A DNA stretch of 64,000 nucleotides from assembly GCF_900105135.1 (NCBI RefSeq), contig NZ_LT629741.1, positions 1,612,001 through 1,676,000 of the forward strand. Direction: 5' to 3'. Every line of letters starts with the position of its first letter. The first letter of the stretch is position 1. The notes beneath the pieces are model-generated. The model ran no database searches and was not told where the DNA came from. It saw nothing but the letters and a program-made list of their open reading frames with translations. A program made the translations under genes and the position numbers. This document shows, one piece after another, positions 16,255 to 24,783 of this stretch. The DNA is from Gramella sp. MAR_2010_147. GTDB lineage: Bacteria; Bacteroidota; Bacteroidia; Flavobacteriales; Flavobacteriaceae.

Positions 16255-18340
16255 TTTGTACCTCCTTTGTTCTATATGCATCCACCCTTTTAAGAAATAG
16301 ATGCGCGTCTTCTAAATATTTATTTGCAAAAGCCTCACTTGGCTCATTATCATTTAACTGATAAACGAATTCCTTAAAAGAAGTTGATAATTCTATCTTT
16401 CCCGTTTCTACGAACAATTCATCATACTGGGCAATGATCCCGGCTTGTGTATTCGTTTTCACATCTTCTGCTATCAATAGGGCTTTAGCCGAATTCACGA
16501 TAGAAGTATAAGAATGATAAATACTATCTGCCCAGTCCTTTCTTTCAAGTGCAGATTTTGCGTTATCAATTTTTTCTTCACTTTCAAAAAGCAGGGTCGC
16601 AATGAGATCTATTACCACTCCGGCACATTCACCCACACCAACTGCCTTGATATATGGCGATTCATGGCCCCAATCCACAAAATCATTTTCAGAGAGATTG
16701 GAGGTATTTGCAAGGTCCTTTAAGAGATCATAGAAATAGGTTTTCTCTTTTCGATCATAATATTCGACGAATTTCTCATCCGCTTCTGAATTTGCTTCAA
16801 AATCATTTAACAAGACTCTTAAAGCTTCCGGCCCACGTTTGCTGGGAACTTTCACCACTTTATCTGCAAATCTTCCTTGGCCGTCTCCTAAGGTTCCACC
16901 ACCAAGCAGCACCTGAAGGGCGGGAGCAACGGTTTTACCGACTTTTATAGACATTCCCTGGAATCCAATTTCAGCCATATTATGTTGCCCGCACGCATTC
17001 ATACATCCGCTGATCTTAATGGTAATATCTTTTCCATTTATAAATTGTGGATATTCCTCTTTTAAAACATCTTCCAGTACATCAGCAATTCCAGTACTAC
17101 TGGCGATTCCAAGATTACAGGTATCTGTTCCCGGGCAGGCAGTTATATCTACGGTTTTGTTATATCCAGTTTCGGCATAGCCCAGTTTTTTCAATTCTGA
17201 ATAAAAGAAAGGCAGAAACTCCTCACGTACATGACGAATCAAAATATCCTGTCTTAGTGTCAACCTAATTTCATTTCCAGCGTATTTCTTCACCAGGTCG
17301 GCAAGTTGTCTTGCCCCTCCTGTATAAAAATCACCTAACGGAACGCGAATTCCCACAGCGAACAAGCCTTCCTGCTTTTGTGCGGTAACATTTGTATTCT
17401 TCCAGGTTTGAAAATCTTTCTGATCTTCAATTTCTACGGAAGGAACTTCTACATCCTGTAGTGGTGGCGCAGCTTCGAATTTCTCAATCTCAAATTTTGG
17501 CTGTTTTTGAGAAAGGGAAGTTTTCTGCTCCTCCACTAATTCCATAAAAGCTTCTTTCCCGATATCTTTAATCAGAAACTTCATTCTCGCTTTCAATCTT
17601 TTAGAGCGTTCACCATGACGATCAAAAACCCTCAATACTCCTTCGGTTAAAGGAATAATTTCTTCAGCCGGGAGAAAATCGTATAGTTCATCGGCATGAC
17701 GTGGTTGCGAACCGAGTCCGCCACCTAACATTACCTTAAAACCACGTTTTCCATCCTTCAGTTTGGCGATAAAACCAAGATCATGAATATAGCTAAGCGC
17801 GGTATCTTCATCTGAAGAAGAAAAAGACATCTTGAATTTTCTCCCCATCTCCTGGCAAATCGGGTTCCGAAGAAAAAACTGGAAAGCCGCATGTGCATAA
17901 GGCGAAACATCAAAAGGCTCGTTTGGATCTATCCCGGCGGTTGGCGATGCGGTAATATTCCTAACAGTATTTCCACAAGCCTCTCGAAGAGTAACATCAT
18001 CCTTTTCCAGCTGTGCCCAAAGCTCCGGCGTTCGGTCCAGACTCACATAATGGATCTGGATATCCTGTCGCGTGGTGATATGCAACCTACCTTTAGAGTA
18101 TTCATCGGAAACATCCGCGATTCGGTGCAACTGTTCTGAAGTAACTTTACCAAATGGTAGTTTTATACGAACCATTTGAACTCCTGCCTGTCTCTGCCCG
18201 TAAACTCCACGCGCCAGACGCAGACTTCGGAACTTCTCTTCATCAGCCTTTCCTTCACGGAAAAGTCTGATCTTTTTTTCTAAATCCAGGATATCTTTCT
18301 CGACAACAGGATTTTCAATTTCGGTTCTAAAACTTTGCAT
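16247..18340 (-). CDS. Assimilatory sulfite reductase (siroheme/4Fe-4S) with C-terminal HEPN-like domain
   Basis: It reduces sulfite to sulfide in six electrons. Two ferredoxin-like/siroheme repeats cover about 1-270 and 310-580. The Fe-S/siroheme cysteines are C402 and C408 (ACPGTDTC) and C446 and C450 (GCMNAC). Residues about 585-697 form an additional all-helical, HEPN-like domain (SALERKDWADSIYHSYTSIV) that classical sulfite/nitrite reductases lack; no Rx4-6H ribonuclease motif is visible. Co-transcription with siroheme genes favours sulfite over nitrite as substrate. A Cys/Met leader peptide and attenuator lie upstream. Confidence 0.92.
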   Translation of the reverse strand: MQSFRTEIENPVVEKDILDLEKKIRLFREGKADEEKFRSLRLARGVYGQRQAGVQMVRIKLPFGKVTSEQLHRIADVSDEYSKGRLHITTRQDIQIHYVSLDRTPELWAQLEKDDVTLREACGNTVRNITASPTAGIDPNEPFDVSPYAHAAFQFFLRNPICQEMGRKFKMSFSSSDEDTALSYIHDLGFIAKLKDGKRGFKVMLGGGLGSQPRHADELYDFLPAEEIIPLTEGVLRVFDRHGERSKRLKARMKFLIKDIGKEAFMELVEEQKTSLSQKQPKFEIEKFEAAPPLQDVEVPSVEIEDQKDFQTWKNTNVTAQKQEGLFAVGIRVPLGDFYTGGARQLADLVKKYAGNEIRLTLRQDILIRHVREEFLPFFYSELKKLGYAETGYNKTVDITACPGTDTCNLGIASSTGIADVLEDVLKEEYPQFINGKDITIKISGCMNACGQHNMAEIGFQGMSIKVGKTVAPALQVLLGGGTLGDGQGRFADKVVKVPSKRGPEALRVLLNDFEANSEADEKFVEYYDRKEKTYFYDLLKDLANTSNLSENDFVDWGHESPYIKAVGVGECAGVVIDLIATLLFESEEKIDNAKSALERKDWADSIYHSYTSIVNSAKALLIAEDVKTNTQAGIIAQYDELFVETGKIELSTSFKEFVYQLNDNEPSEAFANKYLEDAHLFLKRVDAYRTKEVQNV

Positions 18341-18387
18341 GATCTTGATTATTTAAATTCTTCTACTAAAACTGGTATTCTATTTCT

Positions 18388-18513
18388 CTGAGATGCTGAA
18401 ATAAGTTCAGCCTGACATATTTTATTTAGAATCGTCACCCTAAACTCGTTTCAGAGTCTCCCTAAAAGTGGATTTTATATTGCTGAGATCCTGAAATAAA
18501 TTCAGGATGACGC
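18388..18513. repeat. Family A repeats: half copy (18388-18418) plus full copy (18433-18513)
   Basis: A right half (GATGCTGAAATAAGTTCAGC...) is followed by a complete copy with arms GTCACCCTAAACTCGTTTCAG and CTGAAATAAATTCAGGATGAC separated by about 40 bases. The pair fills the leader between the attenuator and the sulfite reductase start. Confidence 0.8.
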
Positions 18514-18541
18514 CCCACTATTTTCTAACTTCTCATTAATG

Positions 18542-18580
18542 AAAAAAGTCCTTTTAGCTACTATACTTAAAAGGACTTTT
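18542..18580 (-). terminator. Attenuator terminator before sulfite reductase operon
   Basis: A perfect 12-bp stem (18544-18555 with 18569-18580, AAAAGTCCTTTT and complement) with a 13-base loop ends in a U run on the minus strand. It lies 26 bases after the stop of the Cys/Met leader peptide. The 5' arm and loop (18565-18573) can instead pair with leader RNA 18604-18612 (9 bp, one G-U). Confidence 0.85.
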
Positions 18581-18606
18581 TATAATTCAGTTTATAAAAC
18601 AGGCTT

Positions 18607-18654
18607 CTAAGTGTGCGGCGAATGGCGCATACACATATTTGATAAAATGTTCAT
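18607..18654 (-). CDS. Cys/Met leader peptide of sulfite reductase operon (15 aa)
   Basis: This tiny ORF, ATG at 18654 and TAG at 18607, encodes M-N-I-L-S-N-M-C-M-R-H-S-P-H-T. The run M-C-M resembles the M-C-M in the second Met leader near 27300. It lies between cysN and an intrinsic terminator that precedes the sulfite reductase operon. RNA at its stop codon can pair with the terminator 5' arm. Ribosome stalling at the Cys or Met codons would favour antitermination when sulfur amino acids are scarce. With only one Cys codon the evidence is weaker than for the other leaders. Confidence 0.7.
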   Translation of the reverse strand: MNILSNMCMRHSPHT

Positions 18655-18683
18655 ATTGAAATGTTTCACTTTTTTTTAAATTC

Positions 18684-19928
18684 TTATTTTATAAATCCAA
18701 CTCCGGCAGTTGTATTTGTTTGGGAGTCTATTAAAATAAACCTGCCATTTGCCCTATTACTTTTATAGCTATCTGCAAAAATTGGTTTACTAAGCTTGAT
18801 CTTCACACTTCCTATATCATTTAGATTTAATGATGACACTTGTTCTTCAGCTCCAAAATTGCTATCTGTATGTCCTTCCACTTTATCAATTTTTGCAAGT
18901 ATGCCATTCGTATTATGTTGCAATACATATTTCGCCCCGGGAACCAGTACCTTGTTGTCCATCCAACATACCATGGCATCCAGTACTTTTATTTCTACAG
19001 GAACTTCTTTGGATTTCACCAACATATCTCCCCTGGCAACATTAATATCATCTGCCAGGCTAATAGTTACCGAACTTCCGGCAGGAGCTTCTTCGAAATT
19101 CTCCTCGAAAAAATGAATTTCTTTAATTGTTGAAGTCGTTAAAGAAGGTAACACGGTAACTTTATCTCCTACCCGAAAACTACTACCAGAAATTTTTCCG
19201 GCATATCCACGATAATCATGAAATTTCTCGGTTTTGGGTCTTATCACTGTTTGCACGGAGAATCTTGCCTGACTTTCTTCCGAGAAATCTTCAGCTTTAA
19301 GATTTTCCAGGTGTTCCAGGATATTCTGTCCTTTATACCAGGGCATTGCGGTTGATCTTTCAGCTATATTTTCTCCCCACAAAGCACTTACCGGAATAAA
19401 GGTGAGCTTCTGATCTTTGAAATCACTTTTACTTCTTATATCTTCAAAATCCTGAACTATCTCATTAAAAACCTCTTCTGAATAATTCACAAGATCCATT
19501 TTATTAACTGCAACGATTACCTCCTTGACCCTTAGCAGGTTATTGATGAAAAAATGCCTGTATGTCTGCTCAATAACTCCCTTCCTAGCGTCAATAAGAA
19601 TTATGGATGTTTGAGATGTTGATGCTCCAGTTACCATGTTTCGGGTATATTCAATATGACCCGGAGTATCGGCTATGATGTAACTTTTTTTTGGTGTAGA
19701 AAAGTAAATATGCGCCACATCTATGGTGATTCCCTGTTCCCGCTCTGCCACTAATCCATCTGTAGCAAGCGAAAAGTCAAGATAGTCCAAACCATTCTTC
19801 TTGCTTACCCTGTCAATCGCTTCAATTTTGTCTGAAGTAAGGGATTTGGTATCGTAAAGCAGTCTTCCTATGAGGGTACTCTTACCATCGTCTACACTTC
19901 CTGCTGTTGCTATTTTTAAAACTTCCAT
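18684..19928 (-). CDS. cysN: Sulfate adenylyltransferase, GTPase subunit
   Basis: With CysD it forms ATP sulfurylase, which activates sulfate to adenosine 5'-phosphosulfate, driven by GTP hydrolysis. The EF-Tu-like GTPase shows GSVDDGKSTLIGRL (P-loop), DTPGHIEYTRNM (G3) and NKMD (G4), then two beta-barrel domains. At 414 residues it ends after the barrels, so there is no fused APS kinase (CysC). It follows cysD by 12 bases in the same operon. Confidence 0.97.
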   Translation of the reverse strand: MEVLKIATAGSVDDGKSTLIGRLLYDTKSLTSDKIEAIDRVSKKNGLDYLDFSLATDGLVAEREQGITIDVAHIYFSTPKKSYIIADTPGHIEYTRNMVTGASTSQTSIILIDARKGVIEQTYRHFFINNLLRVKEVIVAVNKMDLVNYSEEVFNEIVQDFEDIRSKSDFKDQKLTFIPVSALWGENIAERSTAMPWYKGQNILEHLENLKAEDFSEESQARFSVQTVIRPKTEKFHDYRGYAGKISGSSFRVGDKVTVLPSLTTSTIKEIHFFEENFEEAPAGSSVTISLADDINVARGDMLVKSKEVPVEIKVLDAMVCWMDNKVLVPGAKYVLQHNTNGILAKIDKVEGHTDSNFGAEEQVSSLNLNDIGSVKIKLSKPIFADSYKSNRANGRFILIDSQTNTTAGVGFIK

Positions 19929-19940
19929 TTTCTTAATTTT

Positions 19941-20840
19941 TTAGAAATACCCCTGTTGCTTTCTGGTTTCCATAGCGGCTTCAGATCTTTTATCATCAAT
20001 ACGAGCTCCCCTTTCAGAGATTGCTGATTCCCGTATTTCCTGAATTATCTTTTCTACGGAATCTGCTTCAGATTCTACGGCAGCCGTACAGGTAATATCC
20101 CCCACTGTTCTGAATCTTACCTTTTTTGTTTCAGTAATTTCATGATCATCTTTATAGACATATTCTGAAGCGGTCCAGATCAATCCATCCCTTTCAAAAA
20201 TCTCTCTTTCATGTGCGAAATAGATTGGAGGGATCTCGATTTTTTCTGAATCTATATAATTCCAAACATCCAGCTCGGTCCAGTTTGAAATTGGGAATAC
20301 ACGTACATTCTGCCCAATATCAATCCTGCCATTCAGCATATCAAAAACTTCAGGCCGCTGATTCTTTTCATCCCATTCTCCAAAATCATTTCTGATAGAA
20401 AAAATTCTTTCTTTCGCCCTGGCCTTTTCTTCATCCCTTCGGGCACCTCCAATACAGGCATCAAACTTAAATTCTTCAATCGCATTCAATAGCGTATTGG
20501 TTTGTAAAGAATTTCTACTGGAATATTTTCCTTTTTCTTCAATGGAACGCCCCTTATCTATATCATCCTGTACGTGACGTACAATAAGCTGAAGTCCCAG
20601 TTCTTTTACCAGTTTATCCCTGAATTCGATAGTTTCAGGAAAATTATGGCCTGTATTTATGTGTAAGAGGGGAAACGGAATTCTAGCCGGATAAAAAGCT
20701 TTCTGGGCCAGTCTTACCAGGGTAATTGAATCTTTTCCTCCTGAAAATAATAAGACAGGATTTTCAAATTGAGCTACTACTTCCCTGAAGATGTAAATAG
20801 CTTCACTTTCTAATGTATTTTGATTTAATATCGAACTCAT
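19941..20840 (-). CDS. cysD: Sulfate adenylyltransferase, small (ATP pyrophosphatase) subunit
   Basis: This 299-residue member of the PP-loop family has the signature LLFSGGKDSITL near residue 31 and CysD features such as HINTGHNFPETIEFRD and CIGGARRDEEKARAKER. It performs the adenylyl transfer in the CysDN complex. It sits between cysH and cysN, with 10- and 12-base spacers. Confidence 0.97.
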   Translation of the reverse strand: MSSILNQNTLESEAIYIFREVVAQFENPVLLFSGGKDSITLVRLAQKAFYPARIPFPLLHINTGHNFPETIEFRDKLVKELGLQLIVRHVQDDIDKGRSIEEKGKYSSRNSLQTNTLLNAIEEFKFDACIGGARRDEEKARAKERIFSIRNDFGEWDEKNQRPEVFDMLNGRIDIGQNVRVFPISNWTELDVWNYIDSEKIEIPPIYFAHEREIFERDGLIWTASEYVYKDDHEITETKKVRFRTVGDITCTAAVESEADSVEKIIQEIRESAISERGARIDDKRSEAAMETRKQQGYF

Positions 20841-20850
20841 TTATAAACTT

Positions 20851-21480
20851 TTAAGCGTGTAATCCACATTCTCTATTATTTAATACTTTGGTAGGATCAA
20901 AATACTTGGGCTCATTTGGTAACTTATGTTCACGCAAATAGCCATCAAGTTTTTCATCTGTCCAGTGATAGAAAGGACTTACTTTCAAAATTCCATCTTT
21001 GCTATAGCTCAGTATATCGATACTATCCCTGAAACTAGTTTGTCCTTTTCTAAGGTTAGTGAACCATACATCTGGTTGCTGTTGAGCCATCGCACGCTGA
21101 AATGGCTCTAATTTTACCTGTCTTGTAAATTCTTCATGTTCCAGAGAATCTACCGAAGGAATACCATTAAAATATGCATCTCTATATGCCGCAGTTTCCC
21201 TGGGCGTATATAATTTTACATTCAGATTTAATTGTTCTATCAAGAACTTCGCGTGCTTATAAGTTTGAGGTGTATTATACCCGGTATCGCACCATATCAC
21301 TTTTATGCGAGCATCTACTTTTACACATGCGTGAAGAATTGCCGCCTCATAAGGTCTGAAGTTGGTGGTAACCACCGGTTGATCACATGAAGATAAAATC
21401 CATTGAATGATCTCTGAAGGAGCCACCCCTCGTAACTGACTATTCAGTTTTTTTAATTCTATCGCTGTAAACTTTCTCAT
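20851..21480 (-). CDS. cysH: Phosphoadenylyl-sulfate reductase (CysH family, PAPS type)
   Basis: This 209-residue reductase of the PAPS/APS reductase family makes sulfite. It has the nucleotide-binding segments VIWCDTGYNTPQTY and WFTNLRKGQTSFR, and the catalytic cysteine in the C-terminal ECGLH. The CC pair and CxxC that bind the 4Fe-4S cluster in APS reductases are absent: the equivalent region reads VKLEPFQRAM. By family rules it should therefore use PAPS with thioredoxin, yet no APS kinase gene lies nearby. It is the first cys gene after DUF2061. Confidence 0.92.
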   Translation of the reverse strand: MRKFTAIELKKLNSQLRGVAPSEIIQWILSSCDQPVVTTNFRPYEAAILHACVKVDARIKVIWCDTGYNTPQTYKHAKFLIEQLNLNVKLYTPRETAAYRDAYFNGIPSVDSLEHEEFTRQVKLEPFQRAMAQQQPDVWFTNLRKGQTSFRDSIDILSYSKDGILKVSPFYHWTDEKLDGYLREHKLPNEPKYFDPTKVLNNRECGLHA

Positions 21481-21564
21481 CTTTTTATTCTTTTTAAGTG
21501 AATGCTCCTGCAGATCTAAATTGCCAGGAATTATTCATTTTTCGTCAACTTCAAACTTTCATTA

Positions 21565-21819
21565 TTACTTTCCGAAACTTATTAAGTTCCAGATTCTTTC
21601 ATGCCCAAAATACAGGATCATTTTAGTAACTAATTCTACTGAACCAATAGCCAGAGCTGTATCAATTTCATCTGTTAAAAACCATGATATCACTATAGTG
21701 TCTATAGTTCCAACTATTCTCCAGCTAATAGTTTTCAAGATGCTTCTAACAGGTTTTTCTCTCTGCTTATCTTTTTTATAAGTACTTCCTTGCTTCGTAT
21801 GATCTAGTAACATCAACAT
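21565..21819 (-). CDS. DUF2061 small membrane protein
   Basis: This 84-residue protein has a central segment RSILKTISWRIVGTIDTIVISWFLT followed by a second hydrophobic helix and the family-typical ending LVTKMILYFGHERIW. DUF2061 proteins have two transmembrane helices and often sit beside sulfate activation genes in Bacteroidota. A role in sulfate uptake or as a partner of CysDN has been suggested by context only. It leads the cysH-cysD-cysN operon. The start could be at 21819 or two codons later. Confidence 0.85.
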   Translation of the reverse strand: MLMLLDHTKQGSTYKKDKQREKPVRSILKTISWRIVGTIDTIVISWFLTDEIDTALAIGSVELVTKMILYFGHERIWNLISFGK

Positions 21820-21843
21820 GTTTTCTTCATTAAAAACTATTAC

Positions 21844-21860
21844 CCTATAGATTTACTAGG
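21844..21860. promoter_or_regulatory. Candidate operator upstream of the cys operon
   Basis: CCTATAGATTTACTAGG has 4-bp inverted CCTA/TAGG arms and lies 25 bases before the DUF2061 start. The divergently placed neighbour upstream is an Rrf2 regulator, a family that often controls sulfur genes. The link is inferred from position only. Confidence 0.3.
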
Positions 21861-21939
21861 TTTTAAACAAAACTAAACGCTACAGGTTTAATAGCCAATT
21901 ATTTCAATAAGTAAAATTAAATTTTAACACTCGGGAAAA

Positions 21940-22353
21940 CTACACAAACGCAATATCCTCCAAAGTATTTTCACCAAGTACATTGAGAGAAGCATCCCTC
22001 ACCTGAATCATTAAATTATGTACTGAACAGGTCTTCTCATCAGGGCAATCATCACATTTTTCGTAATAATTAAGGCTCACACAAGGAACCATCGCAATGG
22101 GTCCTTCCAAAACCCTTATTACCGCAGTCATTCTAATTTCATTTGGCTCCTTAATCAAATAGTAACCTCCGCCTTTACCCTTTTTGGAACCAAGAAATCC
22201 TGATTTTCGCAACTCCAGAAGAATACTTTCAAGGAATTTCTGCGAAATGTTCTCACTCTCAGATATTTCTGAAGCCTGAACCGGTTTCCTGTCTTTTTTT
22301 CTGGCAATATATGCCAGAGCTTTAATTCCGTACTTGGTCTTTTTAGAAAGCAT
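21940..22353 (-). CDS. Rrf2 family transcriptional regulator (CymR/IscR-like)
   Basis: This 137-residue winged-helix regulator starts MLSKKTKYGIKALAYIA and has the wing segment GFLGSKKGKGGGYYL. Four cysteines lie in a C-terminal cluster (C98 to about C117, in VPCVSLNYYEKCDDCPDEKTC), which could bind an Fe-S cluster or sense redox state. Rrf2 proteins control cysteine metabolism (CymR) or Fe-S assembly (IscR). It lies between the sulfate reduction operon and the methionine operon on the same strand, so control of sulfur genes is the likely role, but no site has been proven. Confidence 0.88.
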   Translation of the reverse strand: MLSKKTKYGIKALAYIARKKDRKPVQASEISESENISQKFLESILLELRKSGFLGSKKGKGGGYYLIKEPNEIRMTAVIRVLEGPIAMVPCVSLNYYEKCDDCPDEKTCSVHNLMIQVRDASLNVLGENTLEDIAFV

Positions 22354-22490
22354 GAAGCGAATATAACCAATTTCAAAAAAGTTTCAATTTCTCTTCTAAC
22401 ATTCCAAATTTCACATTTCGACTGCGCTTAATGCGACGAACTTTCAACTATTACTTTTCGTTTCTCACTTCTCAAACTAACTTCTCATTT

Positions 22491-23705
22491 TCAACCTAAA
22501 GCCTGTTTTAAATCCTTAATAATATCTTCCACATTTTCAAGTCCTACAGATACACGCACCAATCCTTCTGCAATCCCAGCTGAACTAAGTTCTTCCGGAG
22601 AAAGTTTGCTATGCGTTGTTGAGGCCGGATGCGTCACGATGGTTCGTGTATCTCCCAAATTTGCCGATCTTGTACAAAGCTGGAGCTTATCAATAAATTT
22701 TCTGCCGGCTTTAATTCCTCCCTTGATTTCAAATGCAACCACATTTCCTCCCAGTTTCATCTGTTTTTTTGCAACTTCATATTGAGGATGAGACTTCAAA
22801 AACGGATATTTCACCAATTGAATACTTTTATTCTCCTGTAAAAACTCAGCGACTTTTAAGGCATTATCGCAATGCTTATCTAACCGAACTGCAAGGGTTT
22901 CTAAACTTTTCGAAAGCACCCAGGCATTGAATGGTGAAAGCGCCGGGCCTGTATTTCTACTAAAAAGATAAATTTCCCTTATTAGGTCTTCTCTACCAAC
23001 CGTTACTCCTCCAAGTACCCTTCCCTGGCCATCGATCAACTTTGTTGCAGAATGGATCACTAAATCTGCTCCGAATTTTATAGGATTTTGAAGATAAGGC
23101 GTGGCAAAACAATTATCGATGATAAGAATCAAGTTATATTTTCTGGCAATTTCACCCAGATATTCCAGATCCAGAATATCCACCCCGGGATTGGTTGGGG
23201 ACTCCGCAAACAAAACTTTAGTTTCAGGTTTAATAAGCTCCTCGATCGTCTCAGGCTTATTCACATCAAAGTAACTGTGCGAGATATTCCACTTCGGAAA
23301 ATATTTGGTAAATAAGCCATGGGTAGATCCAAACACCGATCTTGCTGAAACAATGTGATCCCCGCTATCCAGCAAGGCTGCCAGTGTTGAAAAAACCGCG
23401 GCCATCCCGGTTGCAAAAGCAAAACCTGTCTCGGCACCTTCCATCCTCGCGATCTTCTCAACAAACTCAGAAGTATTTGGATTTGAGAATCGGCTATAGA
23501 TATTCCGTTGCTTCTCCTCGGCAAAACTTGCTCTCATATCTTCAGAATCTTCAAAAACATAACTTGAAGTAAGATATAAGGGCACCGAATGCTCCTGAAA
23601 CTGCGTCCTGGCGCTCTGAGTTCTTACCGCAATGGTCTCAAAATTCTCCTTCAAATACCCATTACAGTCTTTTTCATCTTTCCCGATAGCTTGTAGGTTT
23701 TCCAT
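22491..23705 (-). CDS. metZ: O-acylhomoserine sulfhydrylase / trans-sulfuration PLP enzyme (MetZ-like)
   Basis: This 404-residue Cys/Met metabolism PLP enzyme has the PLP lysine in DLVIHSATKLIDGQGRVLGG and the signature THPASTTHSKL. The VLGG and FNAWVLSKSLETL segments match O-succinylhomoserine sulfhydrylases, which make homocysteine from an acylhomoserine and sulfide. A second such enzyme (MetY) is in the same operon, so the two may differ in acyl donor. It follows homoserine dehydrogenase by seven bases. Cystathionine gamma-synthase activity cannot be excluded. Confidence 0.85.
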   Translation of the reverse strand: MENLQAIGKDEKDCNGYLKENFETIAVRTQSARTQFQEHSVPLYLTSSYVFEDSEDMRASFAEEKQRNIYSRFSNPNTSEFVEKIARMEGAETGFAFATGMAAVFSTLAALLDSGDHIVSARSVFGSTHGLFTKYFPKWNISHSYFDVNKPETIEELIKPETKVLFAESPTNPGVDILDLEYLGEIARKYNLILIIDNCFATPYLQNPIKFGADLVIHSATKLIDGQGRVLGGVTVGREDLIREIYLFSRNTGPALSPFNAWVLSKSLETLAVRLDKHCDNALKVAEFLQENKSIQLVKYPFLKSHPQYEVAKKQMKLGGNVVAFEIKGGIKAGRKFIDKLQLCTRSANLGDTRTIVTHPASTTHSKLSPEELSSAGIAEGLVRVSVGLENVEDIIKDLKQALG

Positions 23706-23712
23706 CTCGATT

Positions 23713-24783
23713 TTAATTTAAACGTTCAGAAATTTTCAAAATATCACCAAATACTCCTCTTGCAGTGACCTCTGCTCCGGCTCCGGCTCCGCGAATCACC
23801 AAAGGCAGATCATTATAAGATTCGGTATAGATTTCAAAAATGTTATCGGCTCCTTCTATTTGTCCAAGCACGGATGATTTTGGTTCATTGATAAGTTTTG
23901 CTTCTAATTCTCCACTTACTGCATTTAATTCTCCAATATATCTAAGCACCTCATCTTTAGATTTTTCATCTTTATAACTTTTAAAGTGCGAATCCAGTAA
24001 TCTAGATTTCTTATTGAATTCCTCTAATGTAGTTTCACCGTTAAGTTGCTTCGGAATCAAAGACTGAATCTTTACATCTGTTAGTTCTTTATGTAGTTCC
24101 AGTTCTCTGGCCAGGATCAATAATTTTCGTCCAACGTCTTTTCCGCTTAGATCTATACGGGCATCTGGCTCTGTATACCCTAGTACTCCGGCTTCTTTTA
24201 ATACTTCAGAAAACTCTTTTTCCTCTTCTGAATAGGTATTAAAAATATAGCTCAAGGATCCTGAGAAAACTCCGCGTATCCTGGTCACTTTTTCTCCTGA
24301 AAGATGCAGATTTCTTAGTGTTTCAACTATTGGTAAACCTGCTCCCACATTGGTCTCGTAGATAAATTTCTTATTGTTTTTCTTTAATTCCTTTCTCAAG
24401 GTCTCGTAAAATTCTGAGGACAGCGTGTTGGCAACTTTATTAGCTGCAATAATATGGCTCCCCGAATTTACCAGTGAGATATAGTTTTGCGGAAAATCGT
24501 CACTAGCCGTGGTATCTATAGAAACAAGGTTTTCAAAATTGCTTTCTCTGAAATAGTCTTCAATATCCTTAAAAGAATATCTCCTTGCATCTGATTTAAA
24601 ACCGTTCCAGCCAGATTTAATGCCCTGGGGATTTAATAAGGCATGAGAAGAATCGGCTACCAGTACTATTTTTATCATAATTCCGGAAGCATTCTTTAAA
24701 TGTTCTTCAGAACTTGCAAGTTGCTGTAGCAGCTTACTTCCTACCTTACCCGGCCCAAACAGAGCGAGATGAATCGTTTTCAT
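23713..24783 (-). CDS. Homoserine dehydrogenase
   Basis: It reduces aspartate semialdehyde to homoserine. The 356-residue protein starts LALFGPGKVGSKLLQQL (nucleotide-binding) and has SGSLSYIFN and the signature VLGYTEPDARIDLSGKDVGRKLLILAREL. It lacks an aspartate kinase and a C-terminal ACT domain and resembles the dehydrogenase half of ThrA/MetL. Its start lies 38 bases inside the metX reading frame, and it is followed closely by metZ. This places homoserine supply in the methionine operon. Confidence 0.93.
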   Translation of the reverse strand: MKTIHLALFGPGKVGSKLLQQLASSEEHLKNASGIMIKIVLVADSSHALLNPQGIKSGWNGFKSDARRYSFKDIEDYFRESNFENLVSIDTTASDDFPQNYISLVNSGSHIIAANKVANTLSSEFYETLRKELKKNNKKFIYETNVGAGLPIVETLRNLHLSGEKVTRIRGVFSGSLSYIFNTYSEEEKEFSEVLKEAGVLGYTEPDARIDLSGKDVGRKLLILARELELHKELTDVKIQSLIPKQLNGETTLEEFNKKSRLLDSHFKSYKDEKSKDEVLRYIGELNAVSGELEAKLINEPKSSVLGQIEGADNIFEIYTESYNDLPLVIRGAGAGAEVTARGVFGDILKISERLN

